In this document: positions 21,911 through 33,479 of the stretch, one piece after another
How positions within the stretch are numbered: position 1 is the first letter of the stretch
How the letters are laid out: each line of letters starts with the position of its first letter
DNA from: Neurospora tetrasperma FGSC 2508
Taxonomy: Eukaryota > Ascomycota > Sordariomycetes > Sordariales > Sordariaceae
Assembly: GCF_000213175.1 (NCBI RefSeq)
Contig: NW_009799179.1
Span: 7,053,981 to 7,117,980, forward strand
Reading direction: 5' to 3'
Length of the DNA stretch: 64,000 nt
Program-made: the position numbers and the translations under genes
Notes under the pieces: model-generated
What the model saw: the letters and a program-made list of their open reading frames with translations, nothing else
What the model was told of the DNA's origin: nothing
The model's database searches: none

Positions 21911-23620
21911 GGCGGTTGGCGAGTTCGAGTTGATTCACGTAGGGATCGGATGATGGGACCGTGAATAGGATTGATAATAGGAAAGACAGAAATGGAAATC
22001 ATGAAGTAGGTAGCTTGAAACGCTTCTTCTGTCCCTGGGGGCTGTTAACGATAGATTCTGCGTTAAGGTTCCTTGTTTCGCTTGAGGTCGGATGACAAGA
22101 TTTTACCCGACGCAGCTTCCTCGAATGAGTTTCTTTTGCTCAAAACTCACTCATGCCTCACAAATAAATGTAGGTCGTACTTTCCTAAATTTGATACCGA
22201 GGGGACCTTGATGGATAACCCATTGCGTATTAGACGGTTCCCGTGAATATGGTGTGATCCGATAATTCAACTCGTAAGTGGAAGGCGCGCATTGAAGGGC
22301 TGTGATGAAGTGGGCAATCGGAACACTGGTCCTCGATCTACTGGATGCTATCACCATCACCTCACTCTAATGATTTGGAATTGTCACTCAGTGAGACTGA
22401 GTCACTCATTCCGACAAGCTTTTTCCGTATCACGCGCACAGCTACTAGATGGACGTCGAAGCACGCCAGCATTCGAGGCCTGAGCTGGATGTAATTCGAG
22501 CCAACAATGTTCAGTTCTAAACTCCATCCACGCCAGCTCGTTGCTCACCGTGATGTCGGGATGGCCTGTGACACACTCAGGTAATAGGTCGAGAGGGACA
22601 AGTATGCCGGTTATCGTGTCGACTTATTTACCAAGTGCCTGCCATGATTCGACACTGTTTCCCTTCTCATGGTGTAACTTGCGGTTGGTTACCCTTTACC
22701 CGTGTCGAAGGGGTCTCAAGCACACAGACATCTTTCACTTTTCCATCCGCGACTTGGTGGGACAAAGGGCTACTTAGTGGACAGTTACTCAGGAGAGACA
22801 CGTCTGGGGAGGTGTATTCTTCCATTGAGGCTCTGCCAGTTGCCTTTTGGATTCGATATGGTAAGGAGTAACCAGGCAACGCAGTAAGATGGAGAGGCTC
22901 TCAGCACTGCATGTTGCATGCACCTAGCATGGAGCATCTACATGGCCATTTGTGATGTTCTTGGGTTTTTCTTCAGATGACTTCCCTCAGACCCCCATAG
23001 AATAGGTAGGTCAAGAGCATTTTGGGCGTATGTAACGAACGAACACTGACTCGACAATGCCGCGTAAGTTGCCAGTGGGCTTCATCGGATATTCGATGTC
23101 ATATGTTAATATTACGTATTTACAGGTTTGTGTCTTGGCTCGAGGTCCTTTTTTGCCTTCCCCCATCTCATATCCGATAGAGTCTATGTCCACTCATACC
23201 TCAATCATTACATATCGCATTATCCAACGTTAGCGGTTTCATACCATATTTAGGGCATGATCCTGTCTTTCGGCGTGATTCGTGCCGCCTCTCATTACTC
23301 GTCGCCAATCATATCCGTTAATAGGCAGCGCTATCCAAGATTCCCCACAGCGAGGCGTACAGCTGCCTTTGAGGGACTGCCTCATCATAGGAGGCTAGCT
23401 GTTCAGATAGGGATGAGCCCGCTCGAGGATCATCCATCGCCGCGGAATCTATCCAAGGTGTATGGTGAATACCTCTCAGACTTCCTCATGACAGCGAAAC
23501 TGGGATCTGCCACACCAAGTGCCTATCAACAATAGTTGCACCGTCCCGAGGAATCAGGGCCAAAGGTCAGCGGAATGACCAACGGCCTTTTCCTCATCTG
23601 AAAGAAAATCAGCCAACCCT
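21911..23620. other. Intergenic region between MFS and psg1-like gene
   Basis: 1.7 kb containing the MFS promoter and the 3' flank of the psg1-like gene. A short open frame at 23257-23535 (92 codons, ATG start) has no domain, and its coding status is doubtful. No RNA gene or repeat recognised. Confidence 0.5.
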
Positions 23621-24693
23621 TTACCGGTTCCAACGGTCCTCCATGTCAGGGGTGTCCCTATAATCTCGGTCATCCACCTCAAACTCGTCACGCCCCATGA
23701 GTCTGATACCTTCATCCTTGTTCTTCTTTCCGAAAAGACCCTTCTTCTTGCTCTTACCAAGGAGGTTGTAACCCTTTCCACGGCCCATGACGCTACCAAC
23801 GCCAATGCGTCTTAGCTTCCTGTTCATCAGGCAGGTACCGCATGACACGAGTAGGACGAAACCGACAATGGCGGGAATGCCAATGTACAGAGCTGCACCA
23901 TCAGGAAGCTCGTTCTTGTGCTCGTGAAAGCGGCGGGTACGGACAATGGTAACAGTGGGACCACGGACCCAGTGGACTCGGTGGTCGTTGTGGTTCTTGG
24001 CGCCGAAACCAATGGTGATGTTGAGCGCATGCTGCTTCTTGAACTGCTTAGGAGAGAAGAGGTTCTTCTTCACATTCCACTCGTAGTAGCCCCAGCCGGA
24101 GGACATGTAGTCGGTAGCAAAGGCTTGGTCAGTGCCCTTCTGGTCGTAGAAGGCGACGATCTTGATGGAGGTGTTGTGCCCGAAATATTCGGGGTCCCAG
24201 GTAACTTTGAGGCAGAGATTGTCAGCTTTGTTCTGGTAATTCGGGAGGTTAAGGACAAGGAAGGAAATCACGTACTGTGCTGGTCGGTGTTAATAGAGAT
24301 GTTTTGCCCATGAGAAGGCTCGCAGAAAGGCGCATATGGACCATCTTTGTTATGACACTGCTCGAAGGCGCCGCTCCCGGTCTTCTCGAATGGTGGTAAC
24401 TCATCGTCGATGATGATCTCGTCGTCGGATGTGGGGACTGGGGCAGCAGAGATCACGGTCGGTGTACCGTCGATGGTAGTGAGCACGGGGGTAACGGTGA
24501 TAGGCCTGCCTCTATCGTTGACAGTGGTCCAAACTGCTGTGAGGGCGGTGATATCTGGCGCAACGGCAGTGGCGGTAGAGGAACCGGTGATGGAAGCCTC
24601 GGTACTCTCAAAAACGCCCGCCGGCATGGCCGAACTCGTGCCCAAGAGCATGAGCCATGTGGCGGCGGAGAGAGCGGGAATGGTCGCAAGCAT
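23621..24693 (-). CDS. Psg1-family type I membrane protein
   Basis: 340-residue secretory-pathway protein. ATG at 24693 starts a clean signal peptide (MLATIPALSAATWLMLLGTS). The luminal part is Thr/Ser-rich, then EQCHNKDGPYAPFCEPSHGQ and a beta-rich region with N-glycosylation sites (NISIN, NTS, NIT). One membrane helix (ALYIGIPAIVGFVLLVSCGT) precedes a cytosolic tail starting NRKLRRIGVGSVMGRGKGY. This layout matches the fungal family PF14610, whose yeast member Psg1 (YKL077W) stabilises the proton pump Pma1 in the Golgi. The intron is 24226-24275: GTACGT donor, CTTAAC branch, ACAAAG acceptor, 50 nt; it is the only pairing I found that keeps both exon frames. An alternative acceptor nearby would shift the frame. 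Family recognition is from memory of motif layout. Confidence 0.78.
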
Positions 24694-25530
24694 TGTGCGA
24701 AAACGTGGGCCGTGGTCCGTATCAAGTCGTCGTTTTCCGCGATTGGATGTATGTGTGGGTGGGGGACCAGTCGACGATGGGATGGAAGAGAGATGGGAGA
24801 AAAGAAAGAGAACCCGGGTCAGAGAGGATGAACTGCGCCAATTGATCCGATCCGAGCGAGTCGGTGGAGCGCGATGTAGGAGCAGAGCTAAGAGCGGACA
24901 CGCCAACGGGTGGATGACAAGGAACTGTTTCGGCTTCCGGGGAAGAAGGAGTGATGGGGAGAATTCAGCCGGGCGGACAGTCAGCGGCCGGTTGTCTTTC
25001 CAATCATTGTAGACCTAAGCAGCGGAAAGCGGCAAGACTTGTCGGAGATCACGGAGGTGATCTCAACTTTCTTGCGGACGAGGTCAAGAGGGTCCCGTCC
25101 CGTCCTTCTCGGGCCCTTCGTTCCCCAGGCGACGCGTGACGGGCAGCGTCTTGGCAGGCGCTGTCCACCACTTTTAGCGCGAATTTGCGAAGCTCCAGTG
25201 GCATTGTTGAACCTGCATATGCCGGGAGCCCGGGACAGCATCAGGTACTTGCCAGGCCGGCAACCCGGACCAAGCGGACGCAAACCCCTGCATAAACACA
25301 TCTAACGGATCAATGCCAAGAATTCATCGACTTTTCCATCGACAGGGGGTCGCGAAGACAATCAAGGGGTACAAACGAACAGGGGTAAAGTGTAAACACG
25401 ACGAAAAGCCCCGAGGCTTTTCATGCCTACAACACCATCATTACACATTTTCTGGTACAAAATGCCTTCGTTCGATTATCAAAAACAATTCAAACTGTCA
25501 CATCCTTCCAAGCTTCCCAAATCACTGCCT
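24694..25530. other. Intergenic region upstream of psg1-like gene
   Basis: About 840 bp: psg1-like promoter/leader and the 3' flank of the oxygenase gene. No gene evidence; an upstream non-ATG extension of the psg1 frame exists but lacks a start and a signal sequence. Confidence 0.5.
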
Positions 25531-26753
25531 TCAAGAAACAGTGTTCTTGGCAACGATGCCCCGCGCAAACTCTCCAAAGGTAATGTGCTGCTCCATATCA
25601 ACCTCATCGCCCAAGTTGGGCTGAGTGAACACCGCAAGCGTGTTGCGCGCAATCCTCCCGGCGCTCATCTCAGCCCGCGCACCCCGTACAAAGTGCGGCA
25701 CCGCTTTGAACTTGCCGCCCGTGATGCGCTCCAAAGCCTCACCCGTCTGAAAGGCGATGCAATCGCGGGGAATCTTGACCTGTACCGTCTGGCCCGTGCG
25801 GGACTTGATGTAGAGGCCGGCCTTCGGGTCTGGAGATGTAGGAAGCTCACCCAGAGGGGGTAGCGAGCCATTTACCGATGGGTTGACAATCGGGGGCGTG
25901 GCCGCCTCGTCGACGAACATGGCGGAGGTCAGGCCGGTAAGACACCCGTGGTCAAGATGGGTGGCGCACCAGTCGTCCTCATCGCCCTCCTCCTCCTTGT
26001 TGCTCTCCTTGCTGGCATCCGTCGCGGTGGCCTCCTCGGGGAAGTAGTGCAGGAGACGGGCCTTGGTGGTAGTCGAGGTCTTCACGACACCCTCTAGATA
26101 GCCAGCCGGATAGCCAGCAATCTGCTTCTCGGCAAATCGGTCGCAGGCACGCGCAACAAGGACGGCAACGTCGATAATCAAGCGACAGAGATCCTCAAAG
26201 GTAGGCTTGAATCCAGGCAGGGTGCTCTCCTGGGGCCACAGGTTGGGCGACAGATATTCGGGGAAGTTATCGGGGTTGAACTCCTCCGTTGGCTTTGCGC
26301 AAGACAACGAAGGGTCAACATAAAAGGCGCAGTTGGCATAGTAGGAACCCTTCAGGTTGTCGACCTGGCCATTTTTCAAAGTCTCCTTGCCGAGCGACCA
26401 GCCAGTCAGATACTTGGCCTTTTCGTTCTCGAGCCGGTCAAGTTCGGACTTGGGAAGGTTTCCAAGGTACGAGGAGTAGGATAGCAATCGGTGGCGCAGC
26501 TCAGCGAATTCCGCGGGGACGTCCTTAACGACCAGGATGCCCAGTGAATCGGGACCAAACGCCTCCTCGAGTGCCTCCAGGGAGACCGTTCCTGTCAAGA
26601 TGCCATGTCAGTAGAGTTATTTTACATTTGTCAACGCTGATCTGTAGTCAGAGCGGCCGGCTTAAAATCGGTAACTCGCTCGAGTGTGACGGGTAATCTA
26701 CCGTTCTTCAAATCATTCAAAGATACCGTAACCGCGTGTGCAATGGCCGCCAT
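25531..26753 (-). CDS. 2-oxoglutarate/Fe(II)-dependent oxygenase-like protein
   Basis: 370-residue protein of the isopenicillin-N-synthase-like 2OG-Fe(II) oxygenase class. Two exons: 26753-26702 (MAAIAHAVTVSLNDLKNG) and 26591-25531. The intron 26592-26701 (GTAGAT donor, GACAG acceptor) has an in-frame stop, so splicing is required; it gives SLNDLKNGTVSLEALEEAFG. The N-terminal DIOX-like part includes LGILVVKDVPAEFAELRHRL. The presumed iron site is HxD in CATHLDHGCLTGL, with the distal His in KAVPHFVRG, preceded by GEALERITGG, a usual spacing. A Glu/Asp-rich insert (NKEEEGDEDD) precedes the HxD. Related fungal proteins are annotated as clavaminate-synthase-like or hypothetical; the substrate is unknown. 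It is divergent from FRG1. Confidence 0.82.
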
Positions 26754-27343
26754 TTTTATAAGTGGTCGAAAGACAAACTGTTGAACAAACCGTTCAGATA
26801 CTAAAGCGATCAAGGAAAGCCGTCGCCGCAAAAGAGGACCAAAGGTCTGACTTGTATTACCTCGTAAAATTTTCTGTTTCCAAACAACTTACGTATCGTC
26901 TGGATCTTATAAGATACTCAAGGAACCAACCAAGTCGATGGCCGACGCTAACCATTCCCGAGCCGCTCAGAGTCTGCCAAAGCCTTACGGACCTGCTTGA
27001 CAAGGGAAGTGGGCCCGGCCGATAGATGGGGCATGAGTGGGGGCCCGGCCGGCTCCAACGGGCATTTCCGGGCCTTCCACTACCGCACCCCGAAGCGGGG
27101 GTTGCCCAGCAAGCACGATGGGGCAGAGACCGTTGGATCTCTTATCGATAATGATTCGATCTTACACTATCTATGTACCACTAGGCAGGTACCTAGGTAT
27201 GGGGAGGTAGGTACCACTATGGACTTGTCTTGTTTCCATCATCGTCGGTCGGATCGGTCACGTCAACACACGCGCTCGCTTGAACCATAACTTTCGAAAG
27301 CAGACCGCAAAACATCCACATACAGTCCGACGGAGCATCAGAT
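26754..27343. promoter_or_regulatory. Divergent upstream region, oxygenase / FRG1
   Basis: 590 bp between divergent starts. It holds a palindrome-rich spot, AGGTACCTAGGTA at 27187-27199, followed by GGTAGGTACC, similar to motifs seen upstream of other genes in this window. Confidence 0.5.
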
Positions 27344-28322
27344 ATGGTGAAACCACTCACCTTCAAGGGCGACAAAAAGGCCAAAAAGAGAAAACGCACA
27401 ACAGCGGACCAAAACGACGATGACGTTCCAGAACGGCAAAAGAAGCAATCCAAAGCATCAGCCACCAGCTCCGATATCACCACTACTGCCGCCGCCGCTT
27501 CCAATGAAGAAATAGAAGGCGAGGAACACGACGACAGCTGGGTATCTGCCGACACGCCCTCCGACGTATCTGGTCCCATCATGTTCGTCCTCCCGACCGA
27601 GCCTCCGACTGCGCTCGCCTGCGACGTCACGGGCAAGGTGTTTACTTTGCCCATCGAGAGTATTGTGGACGGCAACCCGGCGACGGCGGAACCGCACGAT
27701 GTGAGGCAGGTGTGGATGGCGAATAAGATTGTGGGAACGGAGAATTATAGGTTTAAAGGGCATCATGGGAAGTACGTCATAATCAAAGTTTCTTCCGAGA
27801 AGCCCCCTTCATCTTTCCCGATTCCGACCAAGACTCGTCCTATCCGAATAACTATTAATCGATTCTCCCTGCGACTTTATTAGGTACCTAAGCTGCGACA
27901 AAATCGGTCTCTTCACCGCTAACTCCGATGCCATCACCTCCCTCGAATCCTTCACTATAATCCCGACCTTCGATACGCCTGGCACCTTCCAAATCCAAAC
28001 GTTACGGGAAACATTCTTGACAGTCCGCGCATCGAAGTCATCAAAAGCTAACGCGGCACCTGAGGTGCGCGGCGATGCGACAGAGATCTCGTTCGACTCG
28101 ACGCTGCGAATCCGGATGCAGGCGCGGTTTAAGCCGCGGATCAAGGCGTCGAAGGAGGAGAAGGCGCGGGAGAAGATTAGCCGGCGCGAGCTAGAGGAGG
28201 CGGTGGGGAGGAGATTGGAGGAGGACGAAGTGAAGAAATTGAAGAGGGCGAGGAGGGAGGGTAATTATCATGAGGTCATGTTAGATTTGAAAGTGAAGGG
28301 GAAACACGATAAGTATGGTTAA
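27344..28322 (+). CDS. frg1: FRG1-like nuclear/nucleolar RNA-associated protein
   Basis: 288-residue FRG1-family protein, conserved from fungi to human, linked to RNA processing and actin binding, with a beta-trefoil (fascin-like) fold. Exons 27344-27771 and 27884-28322; the intron has a GTACGT donor and TTTATTAG acceptor and joins phase 2 exactly. The N-terminus is very basic (KGDKKAKKRKRTT), a likely nuclear localisation signal. The trefoil core includes RQVWMANKIVGTENYRFKGH and HGKYLSCDKIGLFTANSDAI. The C-terminus carries MQARFKPRIKASKEEKAREK and ISRRELEEAVGRRLEEDEVK, and ends with HEVMLDLKVKGKHDKYG. All hallmarks of the family are present, and length is close to human FRG1 (258 aa) plus a disordered insert. 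Confidence 0.93.
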
Positions 28323-28915
28323 GGGGGCAGGCAGATGTGAAGAGAGACGGGGCTTGCTGGTCACGCGCGCGGGGGCGCATTTCAAACCTACGATGGTATG
28401 AGACTTACACGATACCCAAGAAAATGTGATTTTATCTGATTAGCTGGAATTCATTGGTCGGACTAGAAGACTGCACTATGTATCTTCCAGTGATGATTCT
28501 ATAACACGTTGTAAGCAGCGCAAGAGGGAAGGAGTGACATTGAAGTTGCACTATGTTTCGGCAAGAAGAGGGCTGGAAAGCAACAATAACTTGATACACC
28601 AAGTACAGTCCTTGATCTAACTCGCCTTACGCCATACAACGCCGTAAAACCACTTGACCGCAAACTTCCTTAGGCTCTATCCGTTCAGGCCATCATAAAA
28701 TTGGAAAAGCTATTTGGAGAAAAAAAAGGAAAAATAGAAGATCGACAAAAAGACAAGAAAAGAAAAGTCCAAGATGTGAAGCAAAAACCCATGCCCAACG
28801 GAATGAAAGCCAATAAAAAGTCAATCACAAACGCCGCTAAACCATGCTAAGAGTATTATTTTGTTACAATAAGTATTCAAGAACAGAAAGTGAAGAAAGA
28901 GATGACGGGGTCGAC
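28323..28915. other. Convergent intergenic region
   Basis: 3' flanks of FRG1 and the MADS-box gene. An A-rich tract at about 28715-28770 is probably UTR. No gene evidence. Confidence 0.5.
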
Positions 28916-30928
28916 CTAAGATTCGAGCCGCATCCGTTTAGCATCTTGATTGTTCCCAGTGTCATTCTCGGGCCCGGTACTTTTCGTCTCGGGGCTCTTC
29001 CTCTTCAGTGGAGTGGGATCGTCTCTCAAGAACGATGGCCCGGTTCCGTTAACAGGTGTGGCAAAGTTCAATGGACTAGGAAGCGTGTTGCTCTCCGCGC
29101 TGATGCCATATCCCCATTCAGGATAGAATCTGCTGGGACTAGGCAGCAGATCGCCCAGAAATCGAGATGGGAGAGCAGAAACGGGAGTGTCGATGTTCAT
29201 ATTGTTGTTGTGCTGAATTGTTGATCGAGGGGCAAAGGGATTAGGTGGTCCTGTGGCACCCGCAGAAGGTAGATTGGAGGCCGATGGTGACGGTGGTGGA
29301 AGTACAGAGCCGGTCTTTAGCGGTTGTGGAGCGGAGTCCGTTGTGGTTGTAACACGAGGAGAACTTGCCGACCCAGCAGCGCTTCCGCTATCCGAGTCGT
29401 CCGGAATCTGCACCTTAAGCCGCGGTCGCAATGGCCCACCTCCCACACGTAGGTGTTGGGGCCGGGATGGCGGAGGAAGCGTCGATTGTGAGATTACCGC
29501 CAATGAATTCGTTCTTTGAGCTGACCCCTGGCCATGTGCACTGGAGAGCTGGATAGATGGTGTAGAGGTATTAGGCTTAGACACGTTACCGCCATCGACA
29601 GACTGCGACCGATTGTTTGGCGACTCGGACTTGATATCCGGACGGAACGCGGCAAAATGCTGTGACAGAATAGACTTGTTCTCTGGTTCGATTGGCGTAA
29701 AGACACTGCCCTGCCCAGGGTTCTTGACCGATGTATTCAGCGCGGGGATCAGCCGGCGTGGCCTCTCCATAGACTCTGGCTTTGGCGGTGCAGGAGGTTG
29801 AAGGTTTTGATTAGGCATAGACTGAGGTTGTTGCTGCTGGTGACGGTGCTGCTGCTGCTGCTGCTGCTGAGGCGGTTGAGCTGGCTGTGGCGGAGGAGGT
29901 GACATATTTGCGCTCGGTAGCCGCTGCGGCTGCTGTGGAAGCTGGGCTTGGTGAACTTGAGGAGAGGCAGAATGGCGATGTACTTGTTGCTGCGAGATCT
30001 GCGGTTGGAGAAGTTCAGGCGGGGACGTAGAATGGCGATGTGCTGGATGTGGTGGCGGTTGAGACACAAAAGTCGGAGGAAGAGGCGATCTTCTCTGGTC
30101 CTCGAACTGTTGCATGGAATGAGCAGGCGGTTGAGACGGCTGGAAGGGATACTGGGGATGCAACTGTGTGGGAAGACCGTGAGTAGGCGCCATGGTAGCA
30201 GGTGGTTGTGGGTTGTAGATGGGAGGCGATGGCACAAAGGCGCTCCTATTTTGAAGTTCCTGGGCGACTCCCGCAGGACGGACCGGCTGCCCGGGCCTCA
30301 GCCTTCGGATATCGTTGACAGATGGTGGCCGAGCGACGAAGGGCGGCTGGGGAGTATGGGCGCGGCTCATTTGATGTCCCGGCTGAGGCCCGAACGCGCC
30401 GTTTGGTACTGGGGGTGAGTCCGACAGACTTGTGTGCCGGAGAAAGGGGTATGAAACTGGCGGGTTCGGTTGGTACATCATATGTTGTTCCCCTTGCGAA
30501 TTAGTCCCATTCTCGTCATCGTCGTCATCGTCGTCGGCGCCACCATTGAAATCAGAAGGGCCTTTGTGCTCATTAGGTCCTCCGTGCTGTACGGTGTATC
30601 ATGGTAAGTACTTGATGTCGAAAGAAACAATCTTCTTGGGGTCTGCTTACGTAGGTATATCGTTGTAGTATATCGCGAATATTACTGGATGAATATTCGT
30701 ACAGCTTTTTGTTGTTGCCGAAGATAATAACGGCAACGTCGACAGAGCACAGGACGGAAAGCTCATGGGCTTTCTTGAATAAACCCCCTTTGCGCTTCAA
30801 GAATGTTCTGTATGTTCCGGAGCATCAGTTTCAGCTACAATGGAGCATTTTCCACCGAGGTTGAAAGCTTACACGGAGCGATTCCTGTCATCCTTAATGG
30901 CCTTGATTTCTATCTTCCTCCTGCCCAT
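28916..30928 (-). CDS. rlm1: MADS-box transcription factor, Rlm1/RlmA (MEF2) type
   Basis: 627-residue transcription factor. Exons: 30928-30873, 30807-30651, 30586-28916. The MADS domain occupies residues 1 to about 60: [59 protein letters not shown], the MEF2-like sequence found in yeast Rlm1, target of the cell-wall-integrity MAP kinase (Mpk1/Slt2). Introns 30808-30872 and 30587-30650 (GTAAGC donors, both CAG acceptors) interrupt the DNA-binding region and its end. After an acidic run ([10 protein letters not shown]) the protein is Pro/Gln-rich and disordered, with poly-Gln near the middle and many Ser/Thr-Pro sites (for example [12 protein letters not shown]), consistent with kinase regulation. 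It ends [12 protein letters not shown] role in cell-wall stress is expected from the family, not shown here. Confidence 0.92.
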
Positions 30929-31960
30929 CTTGGCGAGGTGTATGTGCAGAGCACTGCGATCAGATCAATACAGGTGTGATTCTCTCGGGGCCACGGAAGT
31001 GGTGTCTTGTATCAGTTATCAACACGATGGATTCGACAAAACAGCAACGTGTGAGTGGTGAGAGACAACGCGTTGGGAAGTCGGGATGTCGTCGGATGTT
31101 TGTAATTGACAGCGCCGAGTATGCGGTCCTCGGGTCGGAACGGGAGTAGTTCGATCTGATGATGCTGTGGAGGCACAATTGGCATGTATATGCGACTGGC
31201 ACTATGTCGACGCTTGCAGTGAAAGAACAAGCAAAGGCCTATCGATGGCCAAGGACAACGAAATTGATGCAGAAGCTGGATGTGCTGCTAATGGAGGATT
31301 CGGGGAGGACGTCTGCTAGAAGAGTGAAGTCGTCAACACCACCGGCAAGGTCGACAGCTCTTCGTCGGCAGCCGGTATCTGGATATAAAATATCCAGCAA
31401 TGCAAAGGATGTTCGAAGACGTTGTAGTACTGCAGTACCTTGCGGCGCCGGTCGATGCAGATGAGGCTGGCTTGATGATGCTAATAATAGATCGTCTTCT
31501 TCACGTTCACACGCAAGTTGGGGGAAAGAGGACAGACGAGCGACGGGAGTGCGCGAAGGGGGGAGAGCCCAGGGCCTGGGGCACCGCTGCACTAGTACCT
31601 CCTAACACACAGTTCGGCTGGGGATGAACTGACGGACCTACCCATTCAAGCCACTACCGTAGGTTGTGGAGGGGGGTGGAGGGTCCGGTCCCTTGGGTGC
31701 CCTGCCGTGGAGCGTGGGTGCCACGGTGCTTACCTATGTGGTGTACACTAGGTACTGTAGCAGCCGGAGCGAGGTGGATACCACACCACCCAAGGGACAC
31801 CTACATCAACTGCAATCACAACGAAGGAAGTCGAGGGACACACGAGTCAGGTCTTGGCGGACAAGGCTCTCCTTCATCTCTCATCGGGACTCGGTATCCA
31901 GGTCCGCACACAAATCCCCAATTACCTCTTTGGGAAGCATACGTAATAGAGTATTAGCTA
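30929..31960. other. Upstream region of rlm1-type gene
   Basis: 1 kb of ordinary-composition DNA between the MADS-box start codon and the AT-rich block. It holds an inverted repeat GTCCCTTGGGTG (31688-31699) / CACCCAAGGGAC (31787-31798). The 100-codon open frames here carry no motifs. Likely promoter and 5' leader. Confidence 0.5.
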
Positions 31961-32565
31961 CGAAAATACCTTTTTTCAAGCGCCAGAAGTCTCGCGCAAG
32001 CGCGTACTAACAATTTTAATACCTTTATACTATTTTAATTATAGATCCTCTTTAATTTCCGTACGGTTTGTATTCGTTGTATCTGTATTGTGTTTATCCC
32101 GTTTCTCGCTTGCGTGTTATTTATACAATATCCCGCAACCTAAATTAAAATTATTATTATAGTATAAACCTACCCTAATTATAATTGTAAAAATAAGTAA
32201 ATTACTTGTAGTTATTAATTTATTTTTATTTTAAATTAATACTTATACGTAATAAATATATTCACTATTCCTCTAAACAAATAAGAATTCGTTCAACTAC
32301 TCTTTAATAATATAAATACTTCTATTGTAAATACCGTTTATAATATATATTAGCCTCCTTTAATACCGGTACTTAAAATTAAAACTTAATAATAGTAGAG
32401 GCTAAACTACTCTACCCCTAAGTTAATTAATTCGCTATTAATAGCTATACTAGGTTTGCTTCCTATTATTAGTGAAGTGAAATTTATTAATAGACCTTCT
32501 AATAGGTAATAGTAATAATTAAAAAAATTAAAACAAATAAAACCGTAGAGGTCTTCCTTACTTCT

Positions 32566-32656
32566 ACCCCCTTTCTTCGCTAGTACCTCCTTCTTTGCTA
32601 GTACCCCCTTCTTCGCTAATACTTCCTTCTTTACTATTACCTCCTTCCTCCCTACC
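32566..32656. repeat. 18-bp tandem repeat inside the AT-rich block
   Basis: Five imperfect units of about 18 bp, consensus near ACCTCCTTCTTCGCTAGT (units begin at 32566, 32585, 32603, 32621, 32639; the first is 19 bp). In one frame this is a short Ser/Pro/Leu-rich repeat, on the other strand Gly/Ser/Glu-rich, so it could derive from a low-complexity part of an element's former coding region. Confidence 0.7.
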
Positions 32657-33479
32657 TTCTAATAGAGGTATTAACCCTATACCTAAGCTATAAAGTAGCC
32701 GTCGTAGGATACAAAACCGGGAATTTATTAAATTAGTCCGAACTATTCTAAGGATATTTAATAGCAGTTTCTATATACTAAAGGAAATAATTACTATCCG
32801 TGAGCGTTACTTTCAAATAGACGAGTTTTAAGTGAGTAAGAATAAATAGGAGTATAATTAGTAGTAGGTTTCATACTTTTAAATTAAGAGTGATAAATTA
32901 AAAAGGTTAAAACTTAGTCTTAAGTAAAACCGCTACTACTATTACTTATACTAAAGTAAGCTAGATAATAGTAGTAGAACCGGTTTTACGTTGAAAATTA
33001 TTTGTATACTTAATAATTACTCTATAAATTTACAATTAGAAGAAATTCTAGAAGGGATTTATAAAATTACTATTATTAACGATTATATTTATAATATACT
33101 AACGTATAATTAAATTACAATACTAATAGCTATTTAAAAGTATATTATTTTCTTATTAAAAACTAATTACTTTCCTACTATAATAGAATATATAGTACTC
33201 GGGTAGGAGAATGTTCCTATTGAAAGACTACATCTAAAAAGCTACGGTAGTCGATGGTTTAATATATAAAAGATTATTAATTTAAAACGGCGGTTAGGTA
33301 TAAAAATTAAAAAGTATTATTAATTTTCGAAAAAGGATAACCTAATGAATAAATTATAAGAGTATTTAAATTACTTTAGTAAATTATTAGTGTAAATAAA
33401 TAATAAGAAATTGAAATAGAAAGGCTAGTTAGTTGTAATAGTAGGAGATAATATTAATTTAAAAAAGAAAAAGAAAAAG

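Noticed and set aside
23257-23535. 92-codon plus-strand frame
   Set aside because: No recognisable motif and no supporting splice structure; it sits in the 3' flank of the psg1-like gene.
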